DNA from: Cellulophaga omnivescoria
GTDB lineage: Bacteria; Bacteroidota; Bacteroidia; Flavobacteriales; Flavobacteriaceae
Length of the DNA stretch: 64,000 bases
Reading direction: 5' to 3'
NCBI RefSeq assembly: GCF_001999725.1
Contig: NZ_MDDP01000006.1
Coordinates: forward strand, 62,001 to 126,000
Below the pieces are notes generated by a model. It saw only the letters and a list, made by a program, of their open reading frames with translations, was not told the origin of the DNA and did not search any database. Position 1 is the first letter of the stretch. Every line of letters starts with the position of its first letter. Shown piece after piece: positions 28,135-36,899 of the stretch. The translations under genes were made by a program, and so were the position numbers.

Positions 28135-29142
28135 ATGAAGTATATAGTTTGTGAAAAACCAGGAGAATTTCTTTTAAAAGAGAAAGATGCACCAGTTAGA
28201 AAAGAAGATGAAGCTTTACTAAAAATTAATAAAGTAGGCATTTGTGGTACAGATTTGCACGCTTATGGTGGTAACCAAGCTTTTTTTACATATCCTAGAA
28301 TTTTAGGCCATGAGTTGGCATCAGAAGTTTTAGAAATTGGCGTAAATGATAAAGGAATAAAAGCAGGAGATAAAGTAGTTGTTATGCCGTATATAAGCTG
28401 TGGAACTTGTATAGCTTGTAGAAACGGAAAAACAAATTGTTGCACTAACATAAAGGTTTTAGGTGTGCATACAGATGGTGGTATGCAAGAACAAATTACT
28501 GTGCCAGCTTCTATATTAATACCAGCTAATAATTTATCTAATGACCAAATGGCAATTGTAGAACCTTTGGCAATAGGAGCCCACGCTATTAGAAGAGCAA
28601 ATATTGTAAAAGGAGAAACTATAGCTGTTGTTGGTTGCGGTCCTATTGGCATAGGAATTATGAAATTAGCACAAATTGCAGGTGCCAAAGTAATAGCACT
28701 AGATTTAAATGAGCAAAGATTACAATATGCTAAAGATAAAATAGGAGTAGATTATACCGTAAACGTAGCTAATGATCCTGTGGCTAAAATTACAGAGATT
28801 ACAAATGGCGATTTATGTACTGCTGTTTTTGATGCATCTGGACATAAAGGAGCACTAGAAACTTGTCCGTCTTATATGTCTCACGGCGGAAGATTTATAC
28901 TAGTAGGCCTGTCTAAAGGAGAGTTAACCTATACACACCCAGCTATACACGCAAAGGAAATGACTTTAATGTGTAGCAGAAACGCAACAACTGAAGATTT
29001 TGAACATGTAATTAACGTGTTAAATCAGTTTCCTACAGATTCATTTATTACGCACTCTGTACCTTTTACAAAAATGATTTCAAATTTTGATAGTTGGCTT
29101 AAACCAGAAACAGGAGTAATAAAAGCAACTGTAAATTTTTAA
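28135..29142 (+). CDS. Zinc-dependent MDR dehydrogenase, probable L-galactonate 5-dehydrogenase
   Basis: Medium-chain alcohol dehydrogenase of the LgoD/RspB type (335 residues). Expected reaction: NAD-dependent oxidation of L-galactonate at C5 to D-tagaturonate. Catalytic-zinc residues are seen in GICGTDLH and GHE. The structural-zinc lobe with four cysteines (SCGTCIACRNGKTNC) is intact. The cofactor fold has GCGPIGIG. The assignment rests on the family plus direct neighbours: UxaA- and UxaB-type enzymes that would take D-tagaturonate on to KDG. It is the first gene of the plus-strand operon, 265 bp after the regulator's start, with a candidate operator in between. It could instead oxidise L-fuconate, but the downstream uronate enzymes argue against that. 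Confidence 0.75.
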   Translation: MKYIVCEKPGEFLLKEKDAPVRKEDEALLKINKVGICGTDLHAYGGNQAFFTYPRILGHELASEVLEIGVNDKGIKAGDKVVVMPYISCGTCIACRNGKTNCCTNIKVLGVHTDGGMQEQITVPASILIPANNLSNDQMAIVEPLAIGAHAIRRANIVKGETIAVVGCGPIGIGIMKLAQIAGAKVIALDLNEQRLQYAKDKIGVDYTVNVANDPVAKITEITNGDLCTAVFDASGHKGALETCPSYMSHGGRFILVGLSKGELTYTHPAIHAKEMTLMCSRNATTEDFEHVINVLNQFPTDSFITHSVPFTKMISNFDSWLKPETGVIKATVNF

Positions 29143-29151
29143 AAAATAGCC

Positions 29152-30804
29152 ATGTCTAAAAACTACATACAACTAGATGTTAAAGATAATATTATAGTTG
29201 CCATTACAGCATTAAGTAAAGGTACAGTAGTAACTATTGCAGGCAAACAAATAGTTTTACAACAAGATATAAAGCAAAAACATAAGTTTGCTTTGCACGA
29301 CTTTAATCCTACAGATAAAATTTTTATGTATGGGGTTTTAATAGGTAAAGCAACCACAACAATTAAAGCAGGTAGTGCAATTACAACAGAAAATATAAAA
29401 CATGCATCATCGGACTTTGCAAATAAAAAAGAAGAATTTGTTTGGAGTGCACCAGACATATCTAAGTTTAAAAACAGAACATTTAACGGGTACCATAGAA
29501 AAGATGGTAAAGTAGGTACTGCCAATTATTGGTTGGTAATACCACTAACTTTTTGTGAGAACAGAAATATTGATGTTTTAGAAGCTGCACTTACAGAGAA
29601 ACTAGGGTACCAAACAAAAAAAGATTTTGCTGTAGATACAGATGCTTTAATTAAGCAGTACAAATCTGGAGCAAGCAAAGATGCTATTTTAAGTACGCCT
29701 ATAATTACTACTCACGAGGAAATGGCTAAAAATAGGGTGTTTACTAATGTAGACGGAATTAAATTTCTAAAGCATAATGGTGGTTGTGGAGGTATTAGGC
29801 AAGACTCTGAAACCCTATGTAAATTATTAGCAGGTTATATATGCAACCCAAATGTTGCAGGTGCTACAATTTTAAGTTTAGGGTGCCAAAATGCACAAAT
29901 TTCTATGCTGCAAGATGCCATTTTATCCATAGACCCCATTACTGCCAAACCAGTTCATTATTTAGAGCAACAACGTAGTTTAAGTGAGCGTAAATTTATT
30001 GAAGAAGCAGTTAAACATACATTTTTAGGTTTAATAGAAGCTAATAAAATTACTCGTAAACCAGCACCGCTTAGCAAATTGGTTTTAGGGTTAGAGTGTG
30101 GTGGTTCTGATGGATTTTCGGGAATATCTGCAAACCCAGCTTTAGGTTATGCGTCAGATTTATTAGTGGCTTTAGGCGGTAGTCCTGTTTTAGCAGAGTT
30201 CCCAGAGTTAAATGGCGTAGAGCAAGAAATAATTAATAGGTGTGTAACAGAAGAAGATTCTAAAAAGTTTTACAATTTAATGAGAGCGTACTCAGCAGCA
30301 GCAGTTGCTGTTGGTTCTGGCTTTGAGAACAACCCGTCTCCCGGAAATATTAAAGATGGTTTAATAACAGACGCTATGAAATCTGCAGGAGCAGCCAAAA
30401 AAGGAGGTACATCTCCTGTTGTTAGCGTGTTAGATTATACAGAGCAGGTTACAAAACCGGGTTTAAATTTGTTGTGTACACCGGGTAATGATGTGGAGTC
30501 TACTACAGGTTTGGTTGGTTCTGGTTGTAATGTAGTAGTATTTACAACTGGCCTAGGAACACCCACGGGAAACCCAGTTGCACCTGTTTTAAAAATGTCT
30601 AGTAATACCAGCTTATACCAACGTATGCAAGATATTATAGATATAAATGCAGGTACTGTAATTAGTGGCGAGGATACCATAGAAACTATGGGTGAAAAAA
30701 TATTAGAACATATTATAAAAGTTGCTAGCGGAGAACTAGCATCAAAAGCAGTAATACATGGCAATAACGACTTTATTCCGTGGAAAAGAGGAGTTTCTTT
30801 ATAA
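29152..30804 (+). CDS. uxaA: Altronate dehydratase
   Basis: Dehydrates D-altronate to 2-keto-3-deoxy-D-gluconate (KDG). It is a full-length single-chain enzyme of 550 residues, with an N-terminal SAF-like domain (about 1-95) and the large iron/manganese-dependent catalytic domain (about 105-550). Conserved segments include GGCGGIRQD and LECGGSDGFSG. It starts 9 nt after the dehydrogenase. In the proposed pathway it is the last step for L-galactose before the shared KDG pool. The same family includes galactarate and other sugar-acid dehydratases, but the adjacent UxaB homologue supports altronate. Confidence 0.85.
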   Translation: MSKNYIQLDVKDNIIVAITALSKGTVVTIAGKQIVLQQDIKQKHKFALHDFNPTDKIFMYGVLIGKATTTIKAGSAITTENIKHASSDFANKKEEFVWSAPDISKFKNRTFNGYHRKDGKVGTANYWLVIPLTFCENRNIDVLEAALTEKLGYQTKKDFAVDTDALIKQYKSGASKDAILSTPIITTHEEMAKNRVFTNVDGIKFLKHNGGCGGIRQDSETLCKLLAGYICNPNVAGATILSLGCQNAQISMLQDAILSIDPITAKPVHYLEQQRSLSERKFIEEAVKHTFLGLIEANKITRKPAPLSKLVLGLECGGSDGFSGISANPALGYASDLLVALGGSPVLAEFPELNGVEQEIINRCVTEEDSKKFYNLMRAYSAAAVAVGSGFENNPSPGNIKDGLITDAMKSAGAAKKGGTSPVVSVLDYTEQVTKPGLNLLCTPGNDVESTTGLVGSGCNVVVFTTGLGTPTGNPVAPVLKMSSNTSLYQRMQDIIDINAGTVISGEDTIETMGEKILEHIIKVASGELASKAVIHGNNDFIPWKRGVSL

Positions 30805-30838
30805 GTACTATTTACGTAGTAAACAACGCATTATAAAA

Positions 30839-32317
30839 ATGGCAACAAAAGAAAAAACAATACAATTATTAGATAGGCATACGGCTAAAAAACCAGTTAT
30901 ACATCCCATACGTGTTATGCAATTTGGCGGAGGTAACTTTTTGCGCGCCTTTTGTGATTGGATGTTTGATGTGTTAAACAAAACAACAGCGTTTAATGGT
31001 AGTGTAGCTGTAGTTAAACCAACAGAAACAGGAGATTATACTGCTCTTAGAGAGCAAAACGGTTTGTTTACTGTAGCCTTAGATGGTATTAAAAATGGGG
31101 AAACAGTATCAGAAGTTACTTTAGTAGAATCTATAAGTACCATTATTCAGCCTTACACAGAATGGGATAAATATTTGGCATTAGCAGAGTTGCCAGAATT
31201 ACGATTTATAGTTTCTAATACAACAGAAGCCGGAATTCAGTTTTCTGAGAATGATAAAATTGCAGATTGTCCTCCTAAAGAATTTCCTGCTAAACTAACA
31301 TTGTGGCTGTATCACAGGTATAGTTATTTTAATGGAGACAAGGATAAAGGCTGTATTTTATTGCCTTGTGAGTTAATAGAAGATAACGGTGAGGCTTTAA
31401 AAGAAACAGTGCTACAGTATGCAAAACATTGGCAATTAAAACAAGAGTTTATAGACTGGATTTTAAATTGCAACCATTTTTGCAGTACACTGGTAGACCG
31501 TATAGTATCTGGTTATCCTACAGGCAGAGCTCCATTTATAGAGAAAAAAACAGGTTTTAAAGATAAACTTTTAGTTGCTGGGGAAGAGTACCATAGTTGG
31601 GTAATTAAGGCAAATGCATTGGTGCAAAAAGAATTGCCTTTTGCTAAAACAGATTTAAACGTACAGTTTGTAGATAATTTACACGATTACCGAGAAATGA
31701 AAGTGCGTATCTTAAATGGTGCACATACTTCTTTAGTTCCGGTTGGTTATTTAGCCGGTTTAAGAACGGTAAAGGAAAGTATGGATAATGAGGTGGTTAG
31801 CAATCATATTTTTCAAATTTTAGCTACAGAAATTAAACCTACGTTAACTAAGTTTTCTTCAAATGAAATAGATGCTTTTATAGATGCTGTTGTAGACAGG
31901 TTTAGGAATCCTACACTTCAACATTTTTTAATTGCAATATCATTAAATAGTACCTCTAAATTTCAATCTAGATTATTGCCAGCATTTAAAGATTATAACC
32001 AGTTACACGGCTCTTTTCCTAAACGTATTGCTTTTTCATTGGCTAGCTTAATTCGTTTTTATAAAGGTAGTTTTAATGGAGAAACTATTGCTGTTACTGA
32101 TGATAAGTTGGTCTTTAATTTTTTTAAAAACCAATGGGAAATGGTAGATAATAAATCACAATCTGTAACAGATTTGGTTGCACATACCTTAGCTAATAAA
32201 ACTATAGTTGGAGAAGATTTAACAAAGTATAAAGGACTGGTAGATTTTATTGCTAAAAGCATTACGGCTATTGATGAATATGGAGTAGAAGAATGTTTAA
32301 GAAAAATGGAAAAGTAA
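30839..32317 (+). CDS. uxaB: Tagaturonate reductase / altronate oxidoreductase
   Basis: Member of the polyol-specific long-chain (mannitol) dehydrogenase family. It reduces D-tagaturonate to D-altronate with NADH. The start was placed at 30839 (MATKEKTIQLL): the longer in-frame start at 30758 would overlap uxaA by 47 nt. The N-terminal dinucleotide fold has VMQFGGGNFLRAF, and the catalytic signature K-x5-N-x2-H is seen in MKVRILNGAH. Its 492 residues are normal for UxaB. It pairs with the 28135 dehydrogenase to invert C5 of L-galactonate. It lies 1 nt upstream of the lactonase gene. Confidence 0.85.
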   Translation: MATKEKTIQLLDRHTAKKPVIHPIRVMQFGGGNFLRAFCDWMFDVLNKTTAFNGSVAVVKPTETGDYTALREQNGLFTVALDGIKNGETVSEVTLVESISTIIQPYTEWDKYLALAELPELRFIVSNTTEAGIQFSENDKIADCPPKEFPAKLTLWLYHRYSYFNGDKDKGCILLPCELIEDNGEALKETVLQYAKHWQLKQEFIDWILNCNHFCSTLVDRIVSGYPTGRAPFIEKKTGFKDKLLVAGEEYHSWVIKANALVQKELPFAKTDLNVQFVDNLHDYREMKVRILNGAHTSLVPVGYLAGLRTVKESMDNEVVSNHIFQILATEIKPTLTKFSSNEIDAFIDAVVDRFRNPTLQHFLIAISLNSTSKFQSRLLPAFKDYNQLHGSFPKRIAFSLASLIRFYKGSFNGETIAVTDDKLVFNFFKNQWEMVDNKSQSVTDLVAHTLANKTIVGEDLTKYKGLVDFIAKSITAIDEYGVEECLRKMEK

Positions 32318-32318
32318 T

Positions 32319-33146
32319 ATGATAATAGATGCGCATCAACACTTTTGGAAGTATGAACCAACAAAACATAGTTGGATAGATGATACTATGGCTGTAATTA
32401 GAAAAGATTTTATGCCAGCCAAACTAAAGAAAGTTTATTTAGAAAATAATATAGATGGTTGTGTAGCTGTACAGGCAGACCAAACTATACTAGAAAATGA
32501 CTTTTTAATAGACTTGGCTTCTAAAAATAATTTTATAAAAGGTATTGTTGGTTGGGTAGATTTTAGAGCAGAAAATATTGATGAGGTTTTAAAACATTAC
32601 AGTAAAATAAAAATAATAAAAGGGTTTAGGCACGTAGTACAAGGTGAGCCAGACCATAATTTTTTATTAAGATCCAATTTTTTAAACGGAATAGCTCAAT
32701 TAGAACAATACAATTTTACGTATGATATTTTAGTGTTTCCCCATCAATTGGGGGCAGTACTAGAGTTTGTGAAAAAGTTTCCTAAAATAAACTTTGTTAT
32801 AGATCATATTGCTAAACCATATATAAAAGATGGTTTTTATGATGGTTGGGCTAACTTAATGTTGGCAATTGGCGCACAACAAAACGTTTACTGCAAACTA
32901 TCTGGTATGGTAACAGAAGCAGATTACAAAACTTGGACACCACAAACTATAAAGCCTTATATGCAATTGGTTTTAAAAGCATTTGGAGCAGATAGGTTAT
33001 TATTTGGGTCAGATTGGCCTGTGTGTTTAGTAGCGGGCAACTATAAAAGAGTAAAAGAGTTAGTTACAGATTTTATTTCCCAATTAAGTGCAGAAGATCA
33101 AGAAAAGATACTAGGGTTAAATGCTGTAAAATTTTATAATTTATAA
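32319..33146 (+). CDS. Amidohydrolase-family sugar lactonase (L-galactono/L-fucono-lactonase)
   Basis: TIM-barrel hydrolase of the amidohydrolase 2 group that contains L-fuconolactonase and L-rhamnonolactonase. It would open L-galactono-lactone to L-galactonate. Metal-ligand features are the N-terminal DAHQHFW (HxH), VIDHIAKP and the terminal GSDWPV Asp. It is cytoplasmic, with no signal. It sits between uxaB and the sugar dehydrogenase whose lactone product it would hydrolyse. L-fucono- and L-galactono-lactone differ only at C6, so specificity may overlap. Confidence 0.8.
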   Translation: MIIDAHQHFWKYEPTKHSWIDDTMAVIRKDFMPAKLKKVYLENNIDGCVAVQADQTILENDFLIDLASKNNFIKGIVGWVDFRAENIDEVLKHYSKIKIIKGFRHVVQGEPDHNFLLRSNFLNGIAQLEQYNFTYDILVFPHQLGAVLEFVKKFPKINFVIDHIAKPYIKDGFYDGWANLMLAIGAQQNVYCKLSGMVTEADYKTWTPQTIKPYMQLVLKAFGADRLLFGSDWPVCLVAGNYKRVKELVTDFISQLSAEDQEKILGLNAVKFYNL

Positions 33147-33156
33147 AAGATATAAA

Positions 33157-33948
33157 ATGGATTTAGGATTAAAAGATAAAGTTGTTGTAGTAACAGGCGC
33201 TGCAGGTATTAAAGGAAGTATAGGAGAAACAATTGTTCAGCATTTAGCGGCAGAGGGCGCAATACCAGTTATAGTTTGTAGAAATGATAGAGGTTTTGGG
33301 TACGAAAAAGAACTTAAAGAAAAGGGTATAGATGCTTTGTTTGTAAAAACAGATTTATCAGACCACATACAAATTGAAGCAGCAGCTAAAACAATAGAAG
33401 AAAAATACGGTAAAATTGATGCCTTAATAAATAATGTTGGTGTTAATGACGGTGCAGGTTTAAGTGCTTCTATAGAAGATTTTATGTATTCTCTTAAGCT
33501 TAATATGGTAAGTTATTTTGCAATGGCAAAATACTGTTTACCAATGCTAAAAAAAACTAAGGGTAATATTTTAAATATTGGGTCTAAAGTAGCACTTACA
33601 GGCCAAGGAGGCACATCTGGCTACGCAGCATCTAAAGGTGGAGTGTTTGGCTTAACACGCGAGTGGGCTGTAGATTTAATTAGCTACGGGATACGCTCTA
33701 ATGCCATTGTTATTGCAGAAAGTTGGACACCTGCTTATGAAGCTTGGATTAAAACATTAGAAAACGGAGAAGACAAGCTTCAATCTATTGTAAAAAAAAT
33801 ACCGTTAGAAAATAGAATGACAATGCCTGCTGAAATTGCAGACCAATGTTTGTTTACAATATCCTCAAAATCATCACACACAACAGGACAGTTTATTACT
33901 GTAGATGGTGGTTATGTCCATTTAGATAGGTCTTTGTTAACGGAATAG
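33157..33948 (+). CDS. SDR-family L-fucose/L-galactose dehydrogenase-like
   Basis: Short-chain dehydrogenase (263 residues) proposed to oxidise the anomeric carbon of L-galactose to the lactone. It has an N-terminal TGAAGIKGS glycine-rich cofactor loop, an NNVG motif, a catalytic Ser in LNIGSK and YAASK (Tyr and Lys). The C-terminus ends with TVDGGYVHLD. L-fucose dehydrogenases of this family often accept L-galactose, the 6-hydroxy analogue. The lactonase upstream and the FucP-like permease downstream support an L-galactose/L-fucose role. A sugar-acid dehydrogenase is the main alternative. Confidence 0.7.
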   Translation: MDLGLKDKVVVVTGAAGIKGSIGETIVQHLAAEGAIPVIVCRNDRGFGYEKELKEKGIDALFVKTDLSDHIQIEAAAKTIEEKYGKIDALINNVGVNDGAGLSASIEDFMYSLKLNMVSYFAMAKYCLPMLKKTKGNILNIGSKVALTGQGGTSGYAASKGGVFGLTREWAVDLISYGIRSNAIVIAESWTPAYEAWIKTLENGEDKLQSIVKKIPLENRMTMPAEIADQCLFTISSKSSHTTGQFITVDGGYVHLDRSLLTE

Positions 33949-34042
33949 CACATAAAATCATTTGTTCTATTATTTAAGCCGGTTGTAGCCTTTTGTAACA
34001 GCTGCTAATTTTAATTTTATATCAAAGTAATCATCCTAAATT

Positions 34043-35383
34043 ATGAATTTAACCAACAATAAACCAATTGTAAAAAAGGAATTGTTATTTCCTTTTATAA
34101 TGATAACCTCTTTATTTGCTTTATGGGGAATTGCAAATGACTTAACCAATCCTATGGTTTCTGCATTTAAAAAAGTAATGCCAGAATTGTCTAATATGCA
34201 GGCATCGTTAGTACAGTTTGCTTTTTACTTTGGTTATTTTTTTATGGCATTACCAGCAGCATTATTTATAAGAAAATACAGTTATAAATCTGGTATTGTA
34301 TTAGGGTTATGCTTGTATGCTATAGGTGCTTTTTTGTTTTATCCGGCAGCAGCTTTTCAGGAGTTTAATTACTTTTTAATATCTCTATGGGTTATAACAT
34401 GTGGTTTAGCTTTTTTAGAGACTACATCTAACCCACTAATTTTATCATTAGGAGCAAAAGAAACTGCAACGCAACGTTTAAATTTAGCACAAGCATTTAA
34501 TCCTATTGGTTCTTTAATAGGAATGATAGTGGCTCAACAGTTTGTTATTTCTGCACTACGTTCTGATGATAAAAATGAAGCAGGGGAATTAATTTATGAC
34601 GGGTTATCCTCATCTGCAAAGGCGGTAATTAGAGAAAATGACTTAAGTGTAATTAGCGTGCCATATATTATACTAGGAGTAGTAGTTTTATGTATTATGG
34701 GTATTATATTATTTATTAAAATTCCTAAATCTGTAGACGGAGATAAAATGTCTATTTCAGATTCTTTTAAAAAATTACTTGCTAATAAAAACTACATTTT
34801 TGGAGTAGTTGCACAGGCATTTTATGTAGGAGCACAAATTATGTGTTGGACCTATATTTTTCAGTACGTAGATAACATAAATGAAGGTTTACCAGCAAAT
34901 AAAGCCTTAACGGCTACATGGTATAATGTAGCGGCAATGGTTATATTTTTAACTGGCAGGTGGATTGGTACAGCTTTAATGAAAACATTAAATCCGTCTC
35001 GTGTATTACTATTATTTGGTTTAGGCGGAGTACTATTTTCTGCAGGAGCAATTTTATTACAAGGGCAAGTAGGCTTGTACTCTTTAGTGGGTATATCTTT
35101 ATTTATGTCTATTATGTTTCCTACCATTTATGGCATAGCACTTAAAGATATGGGAGACGAAGCTAAAATAGGATCTGCTGGCTTGGTAATGGCTATTGTT
35201 GGCGGTGCTTTAATGCCGGTTTTGCAAGGTGGAATTTTAGACTGGGGTGGTCCTGGTTTTTCAGATGTAAAAGTGTTAGGGTTTATACCAGAAATTAACT
35301 TTTCATTTATACTACCACTTATATGTTTATCTGTGGTTACTGCTTATGGCTATGTAACCTATAAATCCTCAAAAAAAATATAA
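34043..35383 (+). CDS. fucP: FucP-type L-fucose/L-galactose:H+ symporter
   Basis: Inner-membrane major-facilitator permease of 446 residues with about 12 hydrophobic helices, very similar to the L-fucose:proton symporter family (GIANDLTNPMVSAF near the N-terminus, LETTSNPLI and AQAFNPIGS in the middle). FucP of Escherichia coli also carries L-galactose, so import of that sugar fits the operon. A 94-bp gap precedes it, without a terminator, so it is probably co-transcribed with an optional internal promoter. It lies 1 nt upstream of the mutarotase. Confidence 0.85.
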   Translation: MNLTNNKPIVKKELLFPFIMITSLFALWGIANDLTNPMVSAFKKVMPELSNMQASLVQFAFYFGYFFMALPAALFIRKYSYKSGIVLGLCLYAIGAFLFYPAAAFQEFNYFLISLWVITCGLAFLETTSNPLILSLGAKETATQRLNLAQAFNPIGSLIGMIVAQQFVISALRSDDKNEAGELIYDGLSSSAKAVIRENDLSVISVPYIILGVVVLCIMGIILFIKIPKSVDGDKMSISDSFKKLLANKNYIFGVVAQAFYVGAQIMCWTYIFQYVDNINEGLPANKALTATWYNVAAMVIFLTGRWIGTALMKTLNPSRVLLLFGLGGVLFSAGAILLQGQVGLYSLVGISLFMSIMFPTIYGIALKDMGDEAKIGSAGLVMAIVGGALMPVLQGGILDWGGPGFSDVKVLGFIPEINFSFILPLICLSVVTAYGYVTYKSSKKI

Positions 35384-35384
35384 A

Positions 35385-35726
35385 ATGCAAACCAAAAGAT
35401 ATTGTTACTCTTGCGACCTAAAAAACGATTCTAAGCTTATTGAAGAATATAAGGCGTACCACGCAAAGGGCAAAGCTTGGCCAGAGATTACTAAGAGTAT
35501 TAAGGATGCAGGTATTGTAGATATGCAAATATACCTTACAGGTAATAGAATGTTTATGATTATGGAGGTAGATGCTACTTTTAATGCCGAAAAAAAGGCA
35601 GAAATGGATGCTAATAATCATAAAGTACAAGAGTGGGAAAACTTAATGTGGAAGTACCAGCAAGAGTTGCCTTGGGCAAAAAAAGGAGAAAAGTGGATAG
35701 CTTTAGAAAAGATATTTCAATTATAA
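35385..35726 (+). CDS. L-rhamnose-mutarotase-family protein (RhaM-like)
   Basis: Small cytoplasmic ferredoxin-like protein (113 residues) of the RhaM family, which interconverts sugar anomers. The EYKAYHAKGKAWPEI segment carries the conserved His (H27) and the WPE motif of the family. It is the last gene of the operon before a strong terminator. Here it would supply the anomer of L-galactose used by the sugar dehydrogenase; family members acting on L-fucose-like sugars are plausible. It is not related to FucU by sequence. Confidence 0.8.
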   Translation: MQTKRYCYSCDLKNDSKLIEEYKAYHAKGKAWPEITKSIKDAGIVDMQIYLTGNRMFMIMEVDATFNAEKKAEMDANNHKVQEWENLMWKYQQELPWAKKGEKWIALEKIFQL

Positions 35727-35757
35727 AAAATTAGTTTTTTTTAGTTCATTTGTTAGA

Positions 35758-35793
35758 GTTTAGACTGTTGTAATGGCGGTCTAAACTTTTTTT
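35758..35793 (+). terminator. Intrinsic terminator of the L-galactose operon
   Basis: An 8-bp stem GTTTAGAC / GTCTAAAC is followed by seven Ts. It lies 31 nt after the mutarotase stop and 77 nt before the GH16 start, so the GH16 gene needs its own promoter. Confidence 0.85.
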
Positions 35794-35870
35794 ATGTCCA
35801 GTTTTTGTCTAGTCAAATATTTTCGTTATCAACTTATTTTTTTTCATCTTCAATTTTTAAAATAAAATTA

Positions 35871-36818
35871 ATGAAAACTATACTTAAGGAAAAAAACTTC
35901 GTTTTAATGATTATTGCCTTCGTAATTTATATGGGCAGTTGTTCAAGTCAAGATAATAGTGATGCAGATAAAACGGCAACTGATAAAGAATTACCAAAAG
36001 AAGAAATTAAACCAGATAAAAATGATGTGTCTTTTTTGCCTAAACCAACTAACGGTAAAACTTGGACAATACAACCAAAGGTTTCTAATGAATTTAATTA
36101 TGAAGAAGGAAAAGCATCTAATAAATTTTATAACCATTGGAATGATCGTTTTTTTAATGAATGGACTGGTCCAGGAATAACTCGTTATACACCTAGTCAA
36201 TCTTCAGTTGTTGGTGGTGAGCTTGTTTTTAAAGCAAACATAGTAGACAATACAATTCTTACCGGTTGTGTAACTTCAAAAAGCAAAGTGTCTTATCCGT
36301 TATATATGGAGGTAAGAGTAAAACTTAGTGCATCTGTTTTATCATCTGCAGTATGGATGTTGAGTGAGGATTCAACAGAAGAAATTGATAATTTAGAAGC
36401 TTTTGGTGATAAGAGTAATGACTACTTTTCAAAACGTCTACATTTAAGTCATCATGTGTTCATACGCGACCCGTTTAAAGATTATCAACCAACAGGACCA
36501 GAAACTTGGTATGCAGATGGTAAGGGAACAATTTGGTCTGACAATTACCATAATTATGGTGTATTATGGGAAGATCCATGGCATTTATCTTATTATGTTG
36601 ATGGTATACTGGTTAGAGAAACACCTGTTAACGAAATAGATCCAGAGAATTACACAAATGGTGCTGGCTTAACTAAACCAATGCATTTGATTATTAGCGC
36701 CGCCGCGCAATCTTGGAGAGAGAACCAAGGTGTAGATTTTTTAAATGACCCAACAGTAACTAACGAAGAAAAAACTGTTATGCGTGTAGACTGGATTAGG
36801 GTATATAAACCAGAGTAG
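35871..36818 (+). CDS. GH16 endo-beta-agarase lipoprotein
   Basis: Endo-hydrolase for beta-1,4 bonds in agarose. The start was set at 35871 because it yields a lipoprotein signal with lipobox YMGSC (C24); an upstream in-frame start at 35805 would bury it. A Ser/Asp/Lys-rich linker (about 25-60) is followed by the GH16 jelly roll (about 62-315). The active site is EIDNLE: E171 nucleophile, D173, E176 acid/base. Stretches such as FFNEWTGPG, TPSQSSVV and HVFIRDPF closely match characterised marine beta-agarases. Lipid anchoring with a long linker fits surface display for the initial attack on the polymer. The gene stands alone between two terminators. Confidence 0.9.
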   Translation: MKTILKEKNFVLMIIAFVIYMGSCSSQDNSDADKTATDKELPKEEIKPDKNDVSFLPKPTNGKTWTIQPKVSNEFNYEEGKASNKFYNHWNDRFFNEWTGPGITRYTPSQSSVVGGELVFKANIVDNTILTGCVTSKSKVSYPLYMEVRVKLSASVLSSAVWMLSEDSTEEIDNLEAFGDKSNDYFSKRLHLSHHVFIRDPFKDYQPTGPETWYADGKGTIWSDNYHNYGVLWEDPWHLSYYVDGILVRETPVNEIDPENYTNGAGLTKPMHLIISAAAQSWRENQGVDFLNDPTVTNEEKTVMRVDWIRVYKPE

Positions 36819-36842
36819 TAATTGCGTATTAATAATACCAAG

Positions 36843-36878
36843 AAAAGCAGCCGAATTAAAATTAATTGGCTGCTTTTT
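36843..36878. terminator. Bidirectional intrinsic terminator
   Basis: Stem AAAAGCAGCC / GGCTGCTTTT has A- and T-runs on both sides. It lies between the convergent GH16 (ends 36818) and RhaT-like permease (stop at 36900). Confidence 0.85.
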
Positions 36879-36899
36879 ATATTTTAATTTAGTGTGTTT

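Noticed and set aside
30758-30838. Upstream start for uxaB overlapping uxaA
   Set aside because: The added 27 residues match nothing in the family and overlap the end of uxaA; the Met at 30839 gives the normal N-terminus.
28135-35726. L-fucose (fucoidan) utilization operon
   Set aside because: FucP, the SDR and the lactonase fit L-fucose, but there is no fuconate dehydratase-aldolase set and no GH29, GH95 or GH107 in the window, while UxaA and UxaB need a C6-oxygenated acid and the glycosidases are agar/porphyran types.
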